38,955 bases of DNA, taken from Planctomycetota bacterium (GTDB taxonomy: Bacteria > Planctomycetota > Planctomycetia > Planctomycetales > Planctomycetaceae). Below the pieces are notes generated by a model. That model worked only from the letters and a program-made list of their open reading frames with translations, did no database searches and was not told where the DNA came from. The position numbers were made by a program, and so were the translations under genes. Shown piece by piece: positions 8,836 to 17,540 of the stretch. How positions within the stretch are numbered: the stretch's first letter is position 1; each line of letters begins with the position of its first letter. The stretch spans positions 1 to 38,955 of the forward strand of contig QWQG01000148.1 of NCBI GenBank assembly GCA_003670925.1, read 5' to 3'.

Positions 8836-8911
8836 TGACCACTCGGGAATAGATGTTCCCCAGCGAAACTCGCACAGACTTCCAACACTTCTTGCAATCT
8901 GGTATCCGAAC

Positions 8912-9946
8912 ATGCATCGACCTATCTGCTGGCTGGCATCCATTGCGATTGCCGTATCTATCTTCGGGTGTGCGAAACACGATTCTTCTCAGACAACGGG
9001 AACTTCTGGTGAGACTGCAACAGCCTCCGCAGGCAGCCACAAACTCCGCGTCGCGCTGTTGCCCAAGATTAAAGGGATCAGCTATTTCAGTTCCTGCTTC
9101 AAGGGGGCGGAGGAGGCCGCTAAAGAACTAGGAATTGACCTCATCTATGACGGGCCGACTGATGGCAATCCCCGCAAGCAGGCCGAGATGATCGAACAGT
9201 GGACGATCGACGGCGTCGATGTCATTTGCGTTGCCCCAAACGCCCCGGATGTCGTTGCGAGTGCCATGCAAGAAGCGCGTGCGGCGGGAGTTTCCGTGAT
9301 TACGTGGGATGCAGACGGCACTGCGGAGTCCCGATCTTTTTTTGTGAATCAGGCATCGGCCCAAGCGATTGGTGAAGGGCTGGTCAACGCAATGCTGGAG
9401 GATCTTGGCCCCGACACAGAAGGTGATGTCGTGATCATTAGTGCTGACGCTACTTCCGAGAATCAGAATGCTTGGATCGAGACGATGAAGCCCGCGCTCG
9501 CCAAATCCAAATTGAAACTGGCAACGATCAAATATCCAGGAGAAAACGCCAGCAATGCCCTCGCCGACAGTCAGGATGTGATCAGCAAGTACCCTAATCT
9601 CAAAGGAATCTTTGGCATCAGCTCGGTTTCATTTCCAGGAGCTGCTGAAGCCGTTGAGCAAAGTGGCAAGGGCGGAAAGATCCTCGTCAACGGGCTTTCG
9701 ACGCCCAACGACATGAAGAAATTCGTGCAAAATGGTACTGTTCGATCGTTCATCCTGTGGCACACTGTCGATCTTGGGTATCTGACAATTCATGTCGCGA
9801 AGGCTTTGGCAGCTGGGGAACTTAAGCCGGGAGCAACATCCCTCAAAGCCGGACGACTTGGCGAATTGTCCATCGTGGGCGACAACGTGATGCTAGGCGA
9901 CATCCTCGTATTCACGAAAGCTAACATTGATCAGTATGATTTTTAA
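8912..9946 (+). CDS. rhaS: Sugar-binding lipoprotein of the ABC importer, probably rhamnose
   Basis: A 344-residue exported binding protein of the type 1 periplasmic fold (ribose/RhaS class). The N-terminus has a hydrophobic signal ending IFGC, so Cys20 is the likely lipidated residue anchoring it to a membrane. A short Ser/Thr/Ala linker follows. The mature domain starts near residue 47 with LRVALLPKIKGISYFSSCFKGAEEAAKELG, and contains QWTIDGVDVICVAPN and VITWDADG, typical of the family. It should capture the sugar and deliver it to the two permeases. It lies 128 bases after rhaQ behind a hairpin and a palindrome, suggesting separate control, as binding proteins are often made in excess. Rhamnose is inferred from context; autoinducer-2-like or other sugars remain possible. 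The symbol follows Rhizobium usage and is not the E. coli regulator RhaS. Confidence 0.87.
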   Translation: MHRPICWLASIAIAVSIFGCAKHDSSQTTGTSGETATASAGSHKLRVALLPKIKGISYFSSCFKGAEEAAKELGIDLIYDGPTDGNPRKQAEMIEQWTIDGVDVICVAPNAPDVVASAMQEARAAGVSVITWDADGTAESRSFFVNQASAQAIGEGLVNAMLEDLGPDTEGDVVIISADATSENQNAWIETMKPALAKSKLKLATIKYPGENASNALADSQDVISKYPNLKGIFGISSVSFPGAAEAVEQSGKGGKILVNGLSTPNDMKKFVQNGTVRSFILWHTVDLGYLTIHVAKALAAGELKPGATSLKAGRLGELSIVGDNVMLGDILVFTKANIDQYDF

Positions 9947-9957
9947 ATCAGCCAGTA

Positions 9958-11739
9958 TCAAGCGGCGTCGCGGGCTGGCGCGGCGAGTTGTGATGGTGTG
10001 AGCAGAGTGGTTTTGCTGGAGTGCATTTCGAGCACGGTCAACTGTTCAAGCAACTCCCTAATCGTTCTTTCCGCTTCACATCGATCAGTTTTCCAACGTC
10101 CCTGAAGAGTTGTCAATTCGCCCTGCAGTGTTTCAATGATGTGCTGCTGATCATCGACCACGGAACCAGCGACGCGTGCCGAAAGCTGTTCTTCGCGGGT
10201 TGCGAACCATTGTTCCAGTTCAGCTCGATCCTGCCGAAACTGCTGTTGGCGTTCAGCGACATCAACGGCTGTCAATTCAACTTTGTCGCGTTCCGTTGTG
10301 ACCTGACTGCGGAGTCGCTCGAAAAATGACTGCACATCGCCACGCGCTTGTTCCAAACGCGCGCGAGCAACATCGGCAGATGCACCATCCCGTACCAAAC
10401 TGGTGCGGGCTTCTTCGGTCACGAGGCGTTGTTCCAGAATTTCACTCTGTGTCTGATCGAGTTCTGCACGGAGGCGATTAAGGCGTTGAGATCGTTCTTC
10501 AAGGCGGGCCACTAGGTCAGCGAGCGATGCTTCCTGTTGTTTTGTCCGACGCTGTCGACTTTCGATATCACGCAGGATGGCCTCGCGTTCTTCCTCACTG
10601 CGTCGTTGCTGACGCTGAACTTCTGATAACCCGGCAAATCGACTGCGTTCCGCGATGCGAGTTTCGCGGGCGATTGACTCTTCGCGGGCCATCAATAACT
10701 GACGGATATGTTCCAACTGGCGGAATCGCAGTCGATGCTGTTCCAGAAATCGCAGTCGTTCACTGCGAAACATCTGCTGTTCCCGGCGAAATTCACGCAA
10801 TTCGGCTTCCAGATCTTCCTTGGCTCGCGTGAGGTGTTCAAACTGAAAGCGATATCGCCGCTGCAGGTTGCTTTGTTCCGTCAGAATGCTTTGGCGTTTC
10901 TTTTCAATTTCTTCCTGCAAGCGATGTTGTTCGGCGTCGATTTGCTGCCCGAAAAGTTCACGTTGCTGCTGCAGATCTTCGCCCTGCTGCCGCAGTTCTA
11001 ATAATTGTGTTTCGTGCGCCTGCTCCCATTCGCTCCTCTTGCGATTGAGGAGCACAATTTCACTAGCCAGTTCTTCGCGGCCTTTTTCAGCGAGGCGAAT
11101 CCGTTCAGCCTTGAGCTCTTCGGCAATAGATTGCAGGCGGTCGGCATGATCTTGGCGCTCGCGCTCCGCCTGCAGACGCAGGCGATCACGCTCCGCATCC
11201 AGCATCATTCGTTCCTGACTGACTTTCATCCGTTCTTCGTCAAGTTCGGCGCGAACTGAACCTTTGAGAATGACACGTTCTTCCGCGAGAGCACGTTGTG
11301 CGGAACGAATTTCCACTAAGTGACGCTGGACAAGTTCCTCCTGCTGTGAAACTTTGCTGATTTTCTGCTCTAGCTCAGCCATCATCTCACGCTGTGCAGT
11401 GCGTTCGTGAGCAACTTGGGCTGCGAATTCTTGAGCACGCAACTCAAAGACGCGGCGGTCGGCTTCCAGTTGATTTTTGTCGGAAGCCAGTTCCGCGCGA
11501 CGTTGTTGCAGTTCAGAAAACCGTAGTTGGAGTGATTCTGCAGCGGCGGAAGCTTGAAACAAAATCCGGAGCGCATCGGATTCACCGGCGATCGCGGCAG
11601 CATTGGCGTCAAGCAAATTGGACACGATGGTCCCGGAAGAACCACATGTTAAAGCTGCTCTCGGTGATGCGACGCTACCACTGCACGGATCTGAATGGGT
11701 CAGATCAGGGTCAGTAGCATCAGTAGAAATGTCCGGCAT
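9958..11739 (-). CDS. Long coiled-coil protein of unknown function
   Basis: A 593-residue protein that is almost entirely coiled coil from about residue 60 to 570: dense Glu, Gln, Arg and Leu, with many heptad-like runs such as EEERMKVSQERMMLDAERDRL. The first 50 residues are Ser/Thr/Asp-rich and unstructured-looking. No signal peptide, membrane segment or catalytic motif is seen. The open frame runs 24 codons further upstream, but the ATG at 11739 has AAGGAG eight bases before it, so it is taken as the start. It lies downstream of trxA on the same strand, with a hairpin between them, and ends 11 bases from the convergent rhaS. A structural or scaffolding role is a guess from the coiled coil alone. 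Confidence 0.75.
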   Translation of the reverse strand: MPDISTDATDPDLTHSDPCSGSVASPRAALTCGSSGTIVSNLLDANAAAIAGESDALRILFQASAAAESLQLRFSELQQRRAELASDKNQLEADRRVFELRAQEFAAQVAHERTAQREMMAELEQKISKVSQQEELVQRHLVEIRSAQRALAEERVILKGSVRAELDEERMKVSQERMMLDAERDRLRLQAERERQDHADRLQSIAEELKAERIRLAEKGREELASEIVLLNRKRSEWEQAHETQLLELRQQGEDLQQQRELFGQQIDAEQHRLQEEIEKKRQSILTEQSNLQRRYRFQFEHLTRAKEDLEAELREFRREQQMFRSERLRFLEQHRLRFRQLEHIRQLLMAREESIARETRIAERSRFAGLSEVQRQQRRSEEEREAILRDIESRQRRTKQQEASLADLVARLEERSQRLNRLRAELDQTQSEILEQRLVTEEARTSLVRDGASADVARARLEQARGDVQSFFERLRSQVTTERDKVELTAVDVAERQQQFRQDRAELEQWFATREEQLSARVAGSVVDDQQHIIETLQGELTTLQGRWKTDRCEAERTIRELLEQLTVLEMHSSKTTLLTPSQLAAPARDAA

Positions 11740-11833
11740 GTTCGGGACTCCTTTCCCAAACGAGACCTGTGGGCAACACCTAAAACGCAATTGGTCAGCA
11801 GCGGCACCCAAGCGGTGATCTTGCTGCGGTTTC

Positions 11834-11856
11834 AGAATTGTTCAAGCAACAATTCT
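11834..11856 (-). terminator. Hairpin between trxA and the coiled-coil gene
   Basis: AGAATTGTT, loop CAAGC, AACAATTCT: a perfect nine-pair stem just after the trxA stop on the minus strand. It is AT-rich and lacks a T-run on that strand, so it may be a weak terminator, a transcript-stabilising hairpin, or an operator for the coiled-coil gene that starts about 95 bases further on. Confidence 0.4.
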
Positions 11857-11863
11857 ATCATGT

Positions 11864-12193
11864 CTAAGCCAAGGCTTTATCGAGCATATTAATGAAGACC
11901 TGTTTGGCCGGCGCACCGACAACCTTGTCAACCATCTCACCATTCTTGAAGAGCATGACGGTCGGAATACTAGTGATTCCATACCCAGCTGCAGTCTGCT
12001 GATTGTCGTCTGTATTCACTTTGCCAATCTTTACGCGACCAGCATACTCGCCAGCCAGTTGCTCGACAGTTGGCATTAAATGACGGCATGGGCCACACCA
12101 TGGAGCCCAGAAATCTACCAACACAGGTTCGGAAGATTCCAGAACTTCTGACTCAAAGTTCGCATCCGTGAATTCATGCAGATTACCAGCCAT
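11864..12193 (-). CDS. trxA: Thioredoxin
   Basis: A 109-residue cytoplasmic thioredoxin that reduces protein disulfides, itself recycled by thioredoxin reductase (not in this window). The active site is WCGPC at residues 32-36, within VDFWAPWCGPCRHLMP. The cis-proline loop is TSIPTVMLFKNG. Length and motif order match E. coli TrxA (108-109 residues). The open frame extends 15 codons upstream, but the chosen ATG at 12193 has AAGGAG nine bases before it and gives the normal N-terminus. It stands alone behind the terminator of the MMPL gene, so it should have its own promoter in the 12194-12470 gap. Confidence 0.96.
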   Translation of the reverse strand: MAGNLHEFTDANFESEVLESSEPVLVDFWAPWCGPCRHLMPTVEQLAGEYAGRVKIGKVNTDDNQQTAAGYGITSIPTVMLFKNGEMVDKVVGAPAKQVFINMLDKALA

Positions 12194-12470
12194 TAAGTTG
12201 TTCTCCTTATTCTGATCTTGAATGAAACGTCGTTGCACACGTTCCAGAAATGTGTCCTCGGCAAATCAGCCGTTGTCGATTTAGGATTGATGTTGGCAGC
12301 AAACAATTTTGGGTGAGTTACCGGAGTTGAGCAGCAGCATCAGGCAAACACGGGGGGAAATCTTTCCCGAACTCGCCATCTTCCTGTTTCACGGATTATC
12401 GGCCAACGTCGAAAGACTGTCAACGCGTCTGAGTTTTTGCAACGAGCGTCCGTGTTTTCGGAATTCCGGC
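12194..12470. other. Gap upstream of trxA, no gene seen
   Basis: Together with the terminator at 12471-12490 and the tail to 12550, this forms a 357-bp gene-free stretch. Two short rightward frames cross it but continue antisense into the MMPL gene and look random. The trxA promoter should be here, but no convincing boxes were identified. Confidence 0.45.
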
Positions 12471-12490
12471 AAAAACTGCCGCAGCGGCAG
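12471..12490 (-). terminator. Intrinsic terminator of the MMPL transporter gene
   Basis: Read on the minus strand: stem CTGCCG, loop CTG, CGGCAG, followed directly by TTTTTG. This is a compact GC-rich hairpin with a U-run, 60 bases after the stop of the leftward MMPL gene, and a good match to a Rho-independent terminator. Confidence 0.75.
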
Positions 12491-12550
12491 AGTTTAGGCA
12501 ATGCAGATCAGATCCGGGCCAACAGATATTGTGCCGGTTTGGCAGAGATC

Positions 12551-15025
12551 TCATGCAGCGGGAGATTTGGCGGCATTCTTAGGCACGACATTCACGATTC
12601 GTTTTTTTTCGAAACCGCCCCAACGACTCAGGATTCCAAGGCGTCCAGTGCTGAGCAAGATCAGCATCGAAGGCACCATGACAGGTCGGATCACGAATGT
12701 ATCCAGCAGGACACCTGCGGCGAGGGCCAGACCCAATTGATCCATACCCACAAGACTTCCTGCCATCAGAGAACAAAACGTGCCTGCCATGATGATCCCA
12801 CAACTGGAAATGATGCTGCCCGTACGTTCGAGAGCCACAATAATCCCTTTCACGGGGCCATGAATTTTCTGCTCCTCTTCGATCCTAGCCATTAAGAAGA
12901 TGTTGTAATCTTCACCGACTGCGATCAGGATTGTGAACAGGAACATGGGCACTTTCCAGTCCAAGCCCGCAAACTCTGAGGGGTTTGCAGCTGTCAGCCA
13001 GAAGACAAGGTACGTGAATCCCAGCGTGGCCAGATAACTGTAGAAGACGGTGAACATCAGATAGGCGCAGACGCCTGGCTTCTTCAGCAGCAAGACCAGA
13101 ATTACGTACACGCCGCCGAGGACGAGTGCGTCAATGCGAAACTGATCTGAATCTGTCACATCTTTGAGATCGCTGATCTGGGGAATTGAGCCTACAAAAT
13201 ACAGATTGGCATCCTTTAGGCCTTCGGGCAGATGGTCTTGGAGCCGATCGCGCAGATTCCGGTAGTCCGCAATACTGGTTCGCGAGAATGGATCATTCTT
13301 AAAGATAAGCTCGACACACATAATCGAGCTGTCGGCGGAACTGACAAATTTCTTCCGCACAAACATTTTATAGGCAGGCATTTCCCTGAAACTTAAGACG
13401 GGCATTTTGCGCTGTCCTTTCGGAGCAGCCAAAGAACGAACGGCATACAGTCCGAGGGAATCCTTTTGACGAATAAGGTTGTCTGTAAACTGCTCAACAA
13501 GCTGTTCCGATTCACCCTGAATCGGGCTAAAATCCATCCCCTTGACTTGCATCAGCACTCTCAGCGGAGCCACCTCACCCGCAGGGAAATGTCGCTGTGC
13601 TGCCTGAGCTCCGTACACACTGGAGGCCGTGTCCGGCAGTTCTGACAGCAACCCGTAACTCAGATTTCCGAAGAATAATACGCCTGCCACCACGAACGGC
13701 AACATCAGCACAATACTCAGCGACCAAGCCATCCATGCGCGGCGTTCAATGACTTCTCCGATCCATTGCCAGCCCTGAGTCAGCAAGTTGGCACGCTTGA
13801 TCCGCGAAGTCAGATCGGTGCTGGAGAGAAAACCTGTGTCATTGCGGGACGTGGCGCGGGACGCACTGGGCCAGAAGGCGAAGCGACCCGCTAACCGTAA
13901 AATGGCCGGCGTCAGCGTCAGGGCCGCACACAGGCAGACAGTCAGGCCAAAAGAAATTGCGATCCCCGCTTCGCGAAATTTTCCGAATTCCGCAAAGATC
14001 ATCATCCCAATGCCACACACCACTGTGCCAGCACTCGCAGTCAATGCGGCTCCAACACGTTCCAGCGTCCCGGAAACGGCGTCTTCGATTGTTAGTCCAC
14101 CATCCAACTCTTCGCGATAACGTGCCACCAGAAATAGGCAGTAATCGACCCCTGCTCCGTAAACCAGCACCGTAACGTATGTTTCGATCCCGTTGAAGAG
14201 CGTGATCCAGCCAGCCTGAGCCATCAGGATTAGAAGTTTCATCGAAATGATCGTCGACACTGCCACGGTAATCAGCGGAATCATAGCCAGTGCCGGAGCG
14301 CGATAAATGATGATCAACAGACCAACCACAAGAATCACGGTCCATTTTTCAGTTGACTTCGCACTTTTGCGTGACTCCTGGATCATGTCACGACCAAACG
14401 TCGCCGTGCCGCTTAGCGCAATTTCCATTCCAGCCGGCAGTGACGGCTCGTCGGTATTTGTCGGAGTATGTTTTAACTTGTTGACCAGAGCTTCGATTTT
14501 ATCAACAAGGTCCGTATTGGACTGATCAAGGAACTCTGTCCGCAGCGATACGACAATTGAAGTGGCCTGCTTATTGTCGCTGATATAAAGATCACCAACA
14601 CGTTTATCTTCAAACGAGTCAATGGCCTGTGCGATGCGTGCTGTTGTTGTCGCTGCGGACGCAATCTCGTCGTCCGTATCTGCGTCCGACTCTTCCGCAG
14701 TAGGCAGTCCTGCAATCCGATGGAGTTCTGGGATGACAGACTGCGAAAGAAAATCGTAGTCTTCAGGCTGCAGACCTTCATCTTGCTCCCGACGCACGAC
14801 AAGGACGATATTGCTTTGGTTCAGATCGTTGGGAAAAGCGGCTTTAAATTTGGCTTCGGCGACTCGACTTGCAGCAGCCTCAGGCAGAAAAGCGAACTCG
14901 CCATTCTGCGCGACTTCACTGAGATCGGGCGCGGCCCAAATGCAGACAACCAGCAGTGAAATCCAGCCCAGCAGAATCACCACGGCTTTGTGAGCGGCAA
15001 GATCGCCGAGACTTTTGAACAGCAT
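12551..15025 (-). CDS. RND-superfamily MMPL exporter
   Basis: An 824-residue inner-membrane protein with the duplicated RND layout: one N-terminal helix (about residues 12-31), an exported loop to about 225, a cluster of five helices (about 228-385), a cytoplasmic linker, another helix near 432-455, a second exported loop, and a final helix cluster (about 630-800). The MMPL signature appears twice: GAGVDYCLFLVARYREE (290-306) and VGEDYNIFLMARIEEEQ in the second half. Their Asp residues are the expected proton-relay positions. Such proteins export lipids or hydrophobic compounds using proton flow; in other planctomycetes, hopanoid-type exporters of this superfamily exist, but nothing here fixes the substrate. 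There is no membrane-fusion or outer-membrane partner gene adjacent. AGG lies seven bases before the ATG. It is transcribed alone and followed by a clear terminator. Confidence 0.88.
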   Translation of the reverse strand: MLFKSLGDLAAHKAVVILLGWISLLVVCIWAAPDLSEVAQNGEFAFLPEAAASRVAEAKFKAAFPNDLNQSNIVLVVRREQDEGLQPEDYDFLSQSVIPELHRIAGLPTAEESDADTDDEIASAATTTARIAQAIDSFEDKRVGDLYISDNKQATSIVVSLRTEFLDQSNTDLVDKIEALVNKLKHTPTNTDEPSLPAGMEIALSGTATFGRDMIQESRKSAKSTEKWTVILVVGLLIIIYRAPALAMIPLITVAVSTIISMKLLILMAQAGWITLFNGIETYVTVLVYGAGVDYCLFLVARYREELDGGLTIEDAVSGTLERVGAALTASAGTVVCGIGMMIFAEFGKFREAGIAISFGLTVCLCAALTLTPAILRLAGRFAFWPSASRATSRNDTGFLSSTDLTSRIKRANLLTQGWQWIGEVIERRAWMAWSLSIVLMLPFVVAGVLFFGNLSYGLLSELPDTASSVYGAQAAQRHFPAGEVAPLRVLMQVKGMDFSPIQGESEQLVEQFTDNLIRQKDSLGLYAVRSLAAPKGQRKMPVLSFREMPAYKMFVRKKFVSSADSSIMCVELIFKNDPFSRTSIADYRNLRDRLQDHLPEGLKDANLYFVGSIPQISDLKDVTDSDQFRIDALVLGGVYVILVLLLKKPGVCAYLMFTVFYSYLATLGFTYLVFWLTAANPSEFAGLDWKVPMFLFTILIAVGEDYNIFLMARIEEEQKIHGPVKGIIVALERTGSIISSCGIIMAGTFCSLMAGSLVGMDQLGLALAAGVLLDTFVIRPVMVPSMLILLSTGRLGILSRWGGFEKKRIVNVVPKNAAKSPAA

Positions 15026-15508
15026 GGATCAGCCTGAAAAGCAGGTCAAAGAAAGGAAGCACGGCAGGACACAGCAAATCGCACCAGGGCCAGAATCCCA
15101 CGCGATTCAAACAGCTTGCAGCAGGCAATTGCATCCCGCAGGAAATCACGAAGTCACCGTCAAACGCCAAAAAGATAGCGAATTTATGAAGAAATTTCAA
15201 TCCGAAGAATGTCCTAGATCAGGTCAATCTGACTTAGAAATGCGGATCGGGTCAGGTTGCGGAATTGCGGTGTTTTCGCGACACAGGGAAGACTTTAAGG
15301 CTGAACGATCTCGCGTTAGGTTGCCACCCGCAATAAATTGAACCGGCGCCCGGTCTTCCCTTCAATCGCTCTCGCAGACTGCTAAACTGGCCATTTCCTT
15401 GCGTCTAGATAACCGGCGCAATCCGTGTTTTTGGAACAGTTTTCCTCTAAATTCGGTCAGGTACGAATTCCCCGCAGCCGTGTCAAAAATCTGAAAGCAC
15501 AACAAAGC
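15026..15508. other. Divergent gap before xylA
   Basis: This 483-bp gap separates the starts of the MMPL gene and xylA. It contains an 8-bp inverted repeat GGGAAGAC (15286-15293) and GTCTTCCC (15353-15360), and two similar stretches near 15215-15255 containing GATC(A/G)GGTCA. These may be regulatory but are too weak to name. The rightward frame from GTG 15425 is in frame with xylA and would add 28 unconserved residues. No other gene is seen. Confidence 0.4.
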
Positions 15509-16822
15509 ATGTTCACGTATTTTCCAGAAGTCGATAAAATTCAGTTCGAAGGTCCGCAGTCCAAGAACCCGCTTGCGTTTAGGCACTACGCCGCCGCTGA
15601 AATGGTTGAAGGCCGGTCGATGCATGATTGGCTCCGATTTGCGGTGTGCTACTGGCACACGTTTCGAGGCAACGGTTCCGATCCATTCGGCGCGCCGACG
15701 TTAAAACGACCATGGGACGACGGTACGGATTCTGTCGACAATGCATTGCGCCGCGTAGATGTCGCATTTGAATTCATGACGAAACTCGGCGTGCCCTACT
15801 ATTGCTTTCATGATCGCGACGTGGCGCCGGAGGGCGCGACAATTCGCGCGAGTCATGCCAATCTGGACGCTGTCGCTCGCAAACTCAAGGATGCCCAAAA
15901 AAGCAGTGGCATTAAATTGCTGTGGGGTACCGCCAACCTCTTTTCAAACCCACGCTTTATGCACGGCGCAGCAACTAGTCCCAATGCGGATGTGTTTGCG
16001 TATGCCGCAGCCCAGGTCAGAAAAGCAATCGAAGTCACTCACGAGCTTGGGGGAGAGAACTACGTATTCTGGGGCGGCCGCGAAGGTTACATGTGCTCCT
16101 ACAACACCAACATGAAACGCGAACTCGATCACTTGGCGCGGTTCATGCACATGGCAAACGACTACGCCAAGTCAATCGGCTTCAATGGCCAATTCCTGTT
16201 TGAACCAAAACCCAAAGAGCCAACCAAGCATCAGTATGACTTTGACGCAGCTGCCTGTCTCAACTTCATTCGTCAATACGGACTGCTGGATGTCGTGAAG
16301 TTGAACATCGAAACGAACCATGCGACGTTGGCCGGTCATTCAATGATGCATGAACTGGAATACGCATCCATTCAAGGCGTTCTGGGCAGCATCGACGCGA
16401 ACACCGGCGATCTACTGTTGGGCTGGGATACCGATCAGTTTCCAACCGACATTTATTTGACAACACAGGTGATGCTGGTCATCATGAAACAGGGGGGGCT
16501 GAGCCCTGGCGGTACGAATTTTGACGCTAAAGTTCGGCGTGAGAGCATTGACCCCATTGACCTGTTCTATGCTCACATAGGTGGCATGGACGCATTTGCA
16601 CGCGGACTGAAGATTGCCGCCGCGATCCGCGCAGAGGGTGTGCTGACGGACTTTGTTAAAGACCGCTACAGCAGCTACGACAACGGGATTGGCCGCGAGA
16701 TCGAAAACGGCACCACAAGTCTGCAAGAACTCGAAGCTTACATCACCGAGAAAGGTGAAGCGGCAGCGAATACGAGCGGTCGTCAGGAGATGCTCGAAAA
16801 CTTGATTAATCGCTACATTTAG
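15509..16822 (+). CDS. xylA: Xylose isomerase
   Basis: A 437-residue cytoplasmic enzyme that converts D-xylose to D-xylulose (and glucose to fructose), matching the 440 residues of the E. coli enzyme. The catalytic pair falls at His101 and Asp104 in CFHDRD, as in E. coli. Other family blocks are [32 protein letters not shown] and [17 protein letters not shown], which supply metal ligands, and [17 protein letters not shown]. The ATG at 15509 gives the normal start [20 protein letters not shown]; the longer GTG start at 15425 adds residues unlike the family. No Shine-Dalgarno sequence is seen. No xylulokinase or xylose regulator is adjacent, so it is a stand-alone gene here. It is followed within 24 bases by a strong hairpin. 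Confidence 0.97.
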   Translation: MFTYFPEVDKIQFEGPQSKNPLAFRHYAAAEMVEGRSMHDWLRFAVCYWHTFRGNGSDPFGAPTLKRPWDDGTDSVDNALRRVDVAFEFMTKLGVPYYCFHDRDVAPEGATIRASHANLDAVARKLKDAQKSSGIKLLWGTANLFSNPRFMHGAATSPNADVFAYAAAQVRKAIEVTHELGGENYVFWGGREGYMCSYNTNMKRELDHLARFMHMANDYAKSIGFNGQFLFEPKPKEPTKHQYDFDAAACLNFIRQYGLLDVVKLNIETNHATLAGHSMMHELEYASIQGVLGSIDANTGDLLLGWDTDQFPTDIYLTTQVMLVIMKQGGLSPGGTNFDAKVRRESIDPIDLFYAHIGGMDAFARGLKIAAAIRAEGVLTDFVKDRYSSYDNGIGREIENGTTSLQELEAYITEKGEAAANTSGRQEMLENLINRYI

Positions 16823-16845
16823 GCGATCCGCAAGTACATACGTGC

Positions 16846-16875
16846 CGTAGCTACCGTCGCGAGACGGTGGCTACG
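16846..16875. repeat. Strong palindrome after xylA with GCGA tetraloop
   Basis: Thirteen-base arms CGTAGCTACCGTC (16846-16858) and GACGGTGGCTACG (16863-16875), with one G-T pair, close on the loop GCGA, a GNRA tetraloop. No T-run follows. It may end the xylA transcript or be one copy of a dispersed palindromic repeat: a near match to its left half (15 of 16 bases, TAGCTAC-G-GTCGCGAG) lies at 36284-36299 in another gap. Confidence 0.6.
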
Positions 16876-17540
16876 CGTCTTGTTCTGCTCCGCTGACTCA
16901 CGGCTTTGGCACAGGCCATTTGCAAGCAAGCGCGTGATTCTCGCACTTCGCACTTCGCGTTCAGCGTCCTGCGCAGGGTGACACAGGCCCCCCCGACCTT
17001 TGCTCCGCGAGCCAAAGCGGGTGTCCTCCCCCTCATCGCGTGCGCTAAGTGCACACGGCAGTCCCGAACCATCGGCGCGCAAGAGCAGAGGCTTCGGACG
17101 CTCCGCCCCGAGAATGCCTGATAAAATTACCTGAATTTTCCGAGTTCTTGCAAAAACAGGGATGAGTTTACCGGTCGTCATCGGGTTTCACAGCGTCGGC
17201 AATCCCGACGTCGTCGTCTCCCTAGATTCGAAAAGATGGGTTCAGCACGCTCAATCCGACTTCAACGATGGAACGCAAGAAGCATAAAAAATGGATCGGG
17301 GGATTTTGGGAAAACAGGAGGTGTAGCCCGATGCTATTTGGCAACATGTTGGTGACTGCGAGGATTTTAGCATGATGTAAATTGAGACACTGGGGTATGC
17401 TGAAGGCATTCGCCCGACTGGGGAGTTGCGGCAGAATTTTTTCTGTTGACCGTCTAAAAACGACTGCGACGCAGTTGAATTTTCCCGGCACGGTTTTGGG
17501 ATCTGGACTATTTTGATTTTGTAGCAGTGGGGACTGTCAG
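16876..17540. other. Gene-free stretch between xylA and the VKOR gene
   Basis: About 660 bp. The left part (to about 17120) is GC-rich and opens several overlapping frames on both strands (the longest is 120 codons, minus strand, 16819-17181) rich in Arg and Ser with no protein-like features. This pattern fits non-coding repeat DNA rather than a gene. GCACTTC is repeated in tandem near 16942-16957. A six-pair hairpin CGTCGG/CCGACG sits at 17194-17210. The right part is ordinary AT-richer sequence, presumably the promoter region of the VKOR gene. Confidence 0.45.

Noticed and set aside
16819..17181. 120-codon leftward frame after xylA
   Set aside because: Arg/Ser-rich, spans the GNRA palindrome and competes with frames on the other strand. 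It looks like translated repeat DNA.
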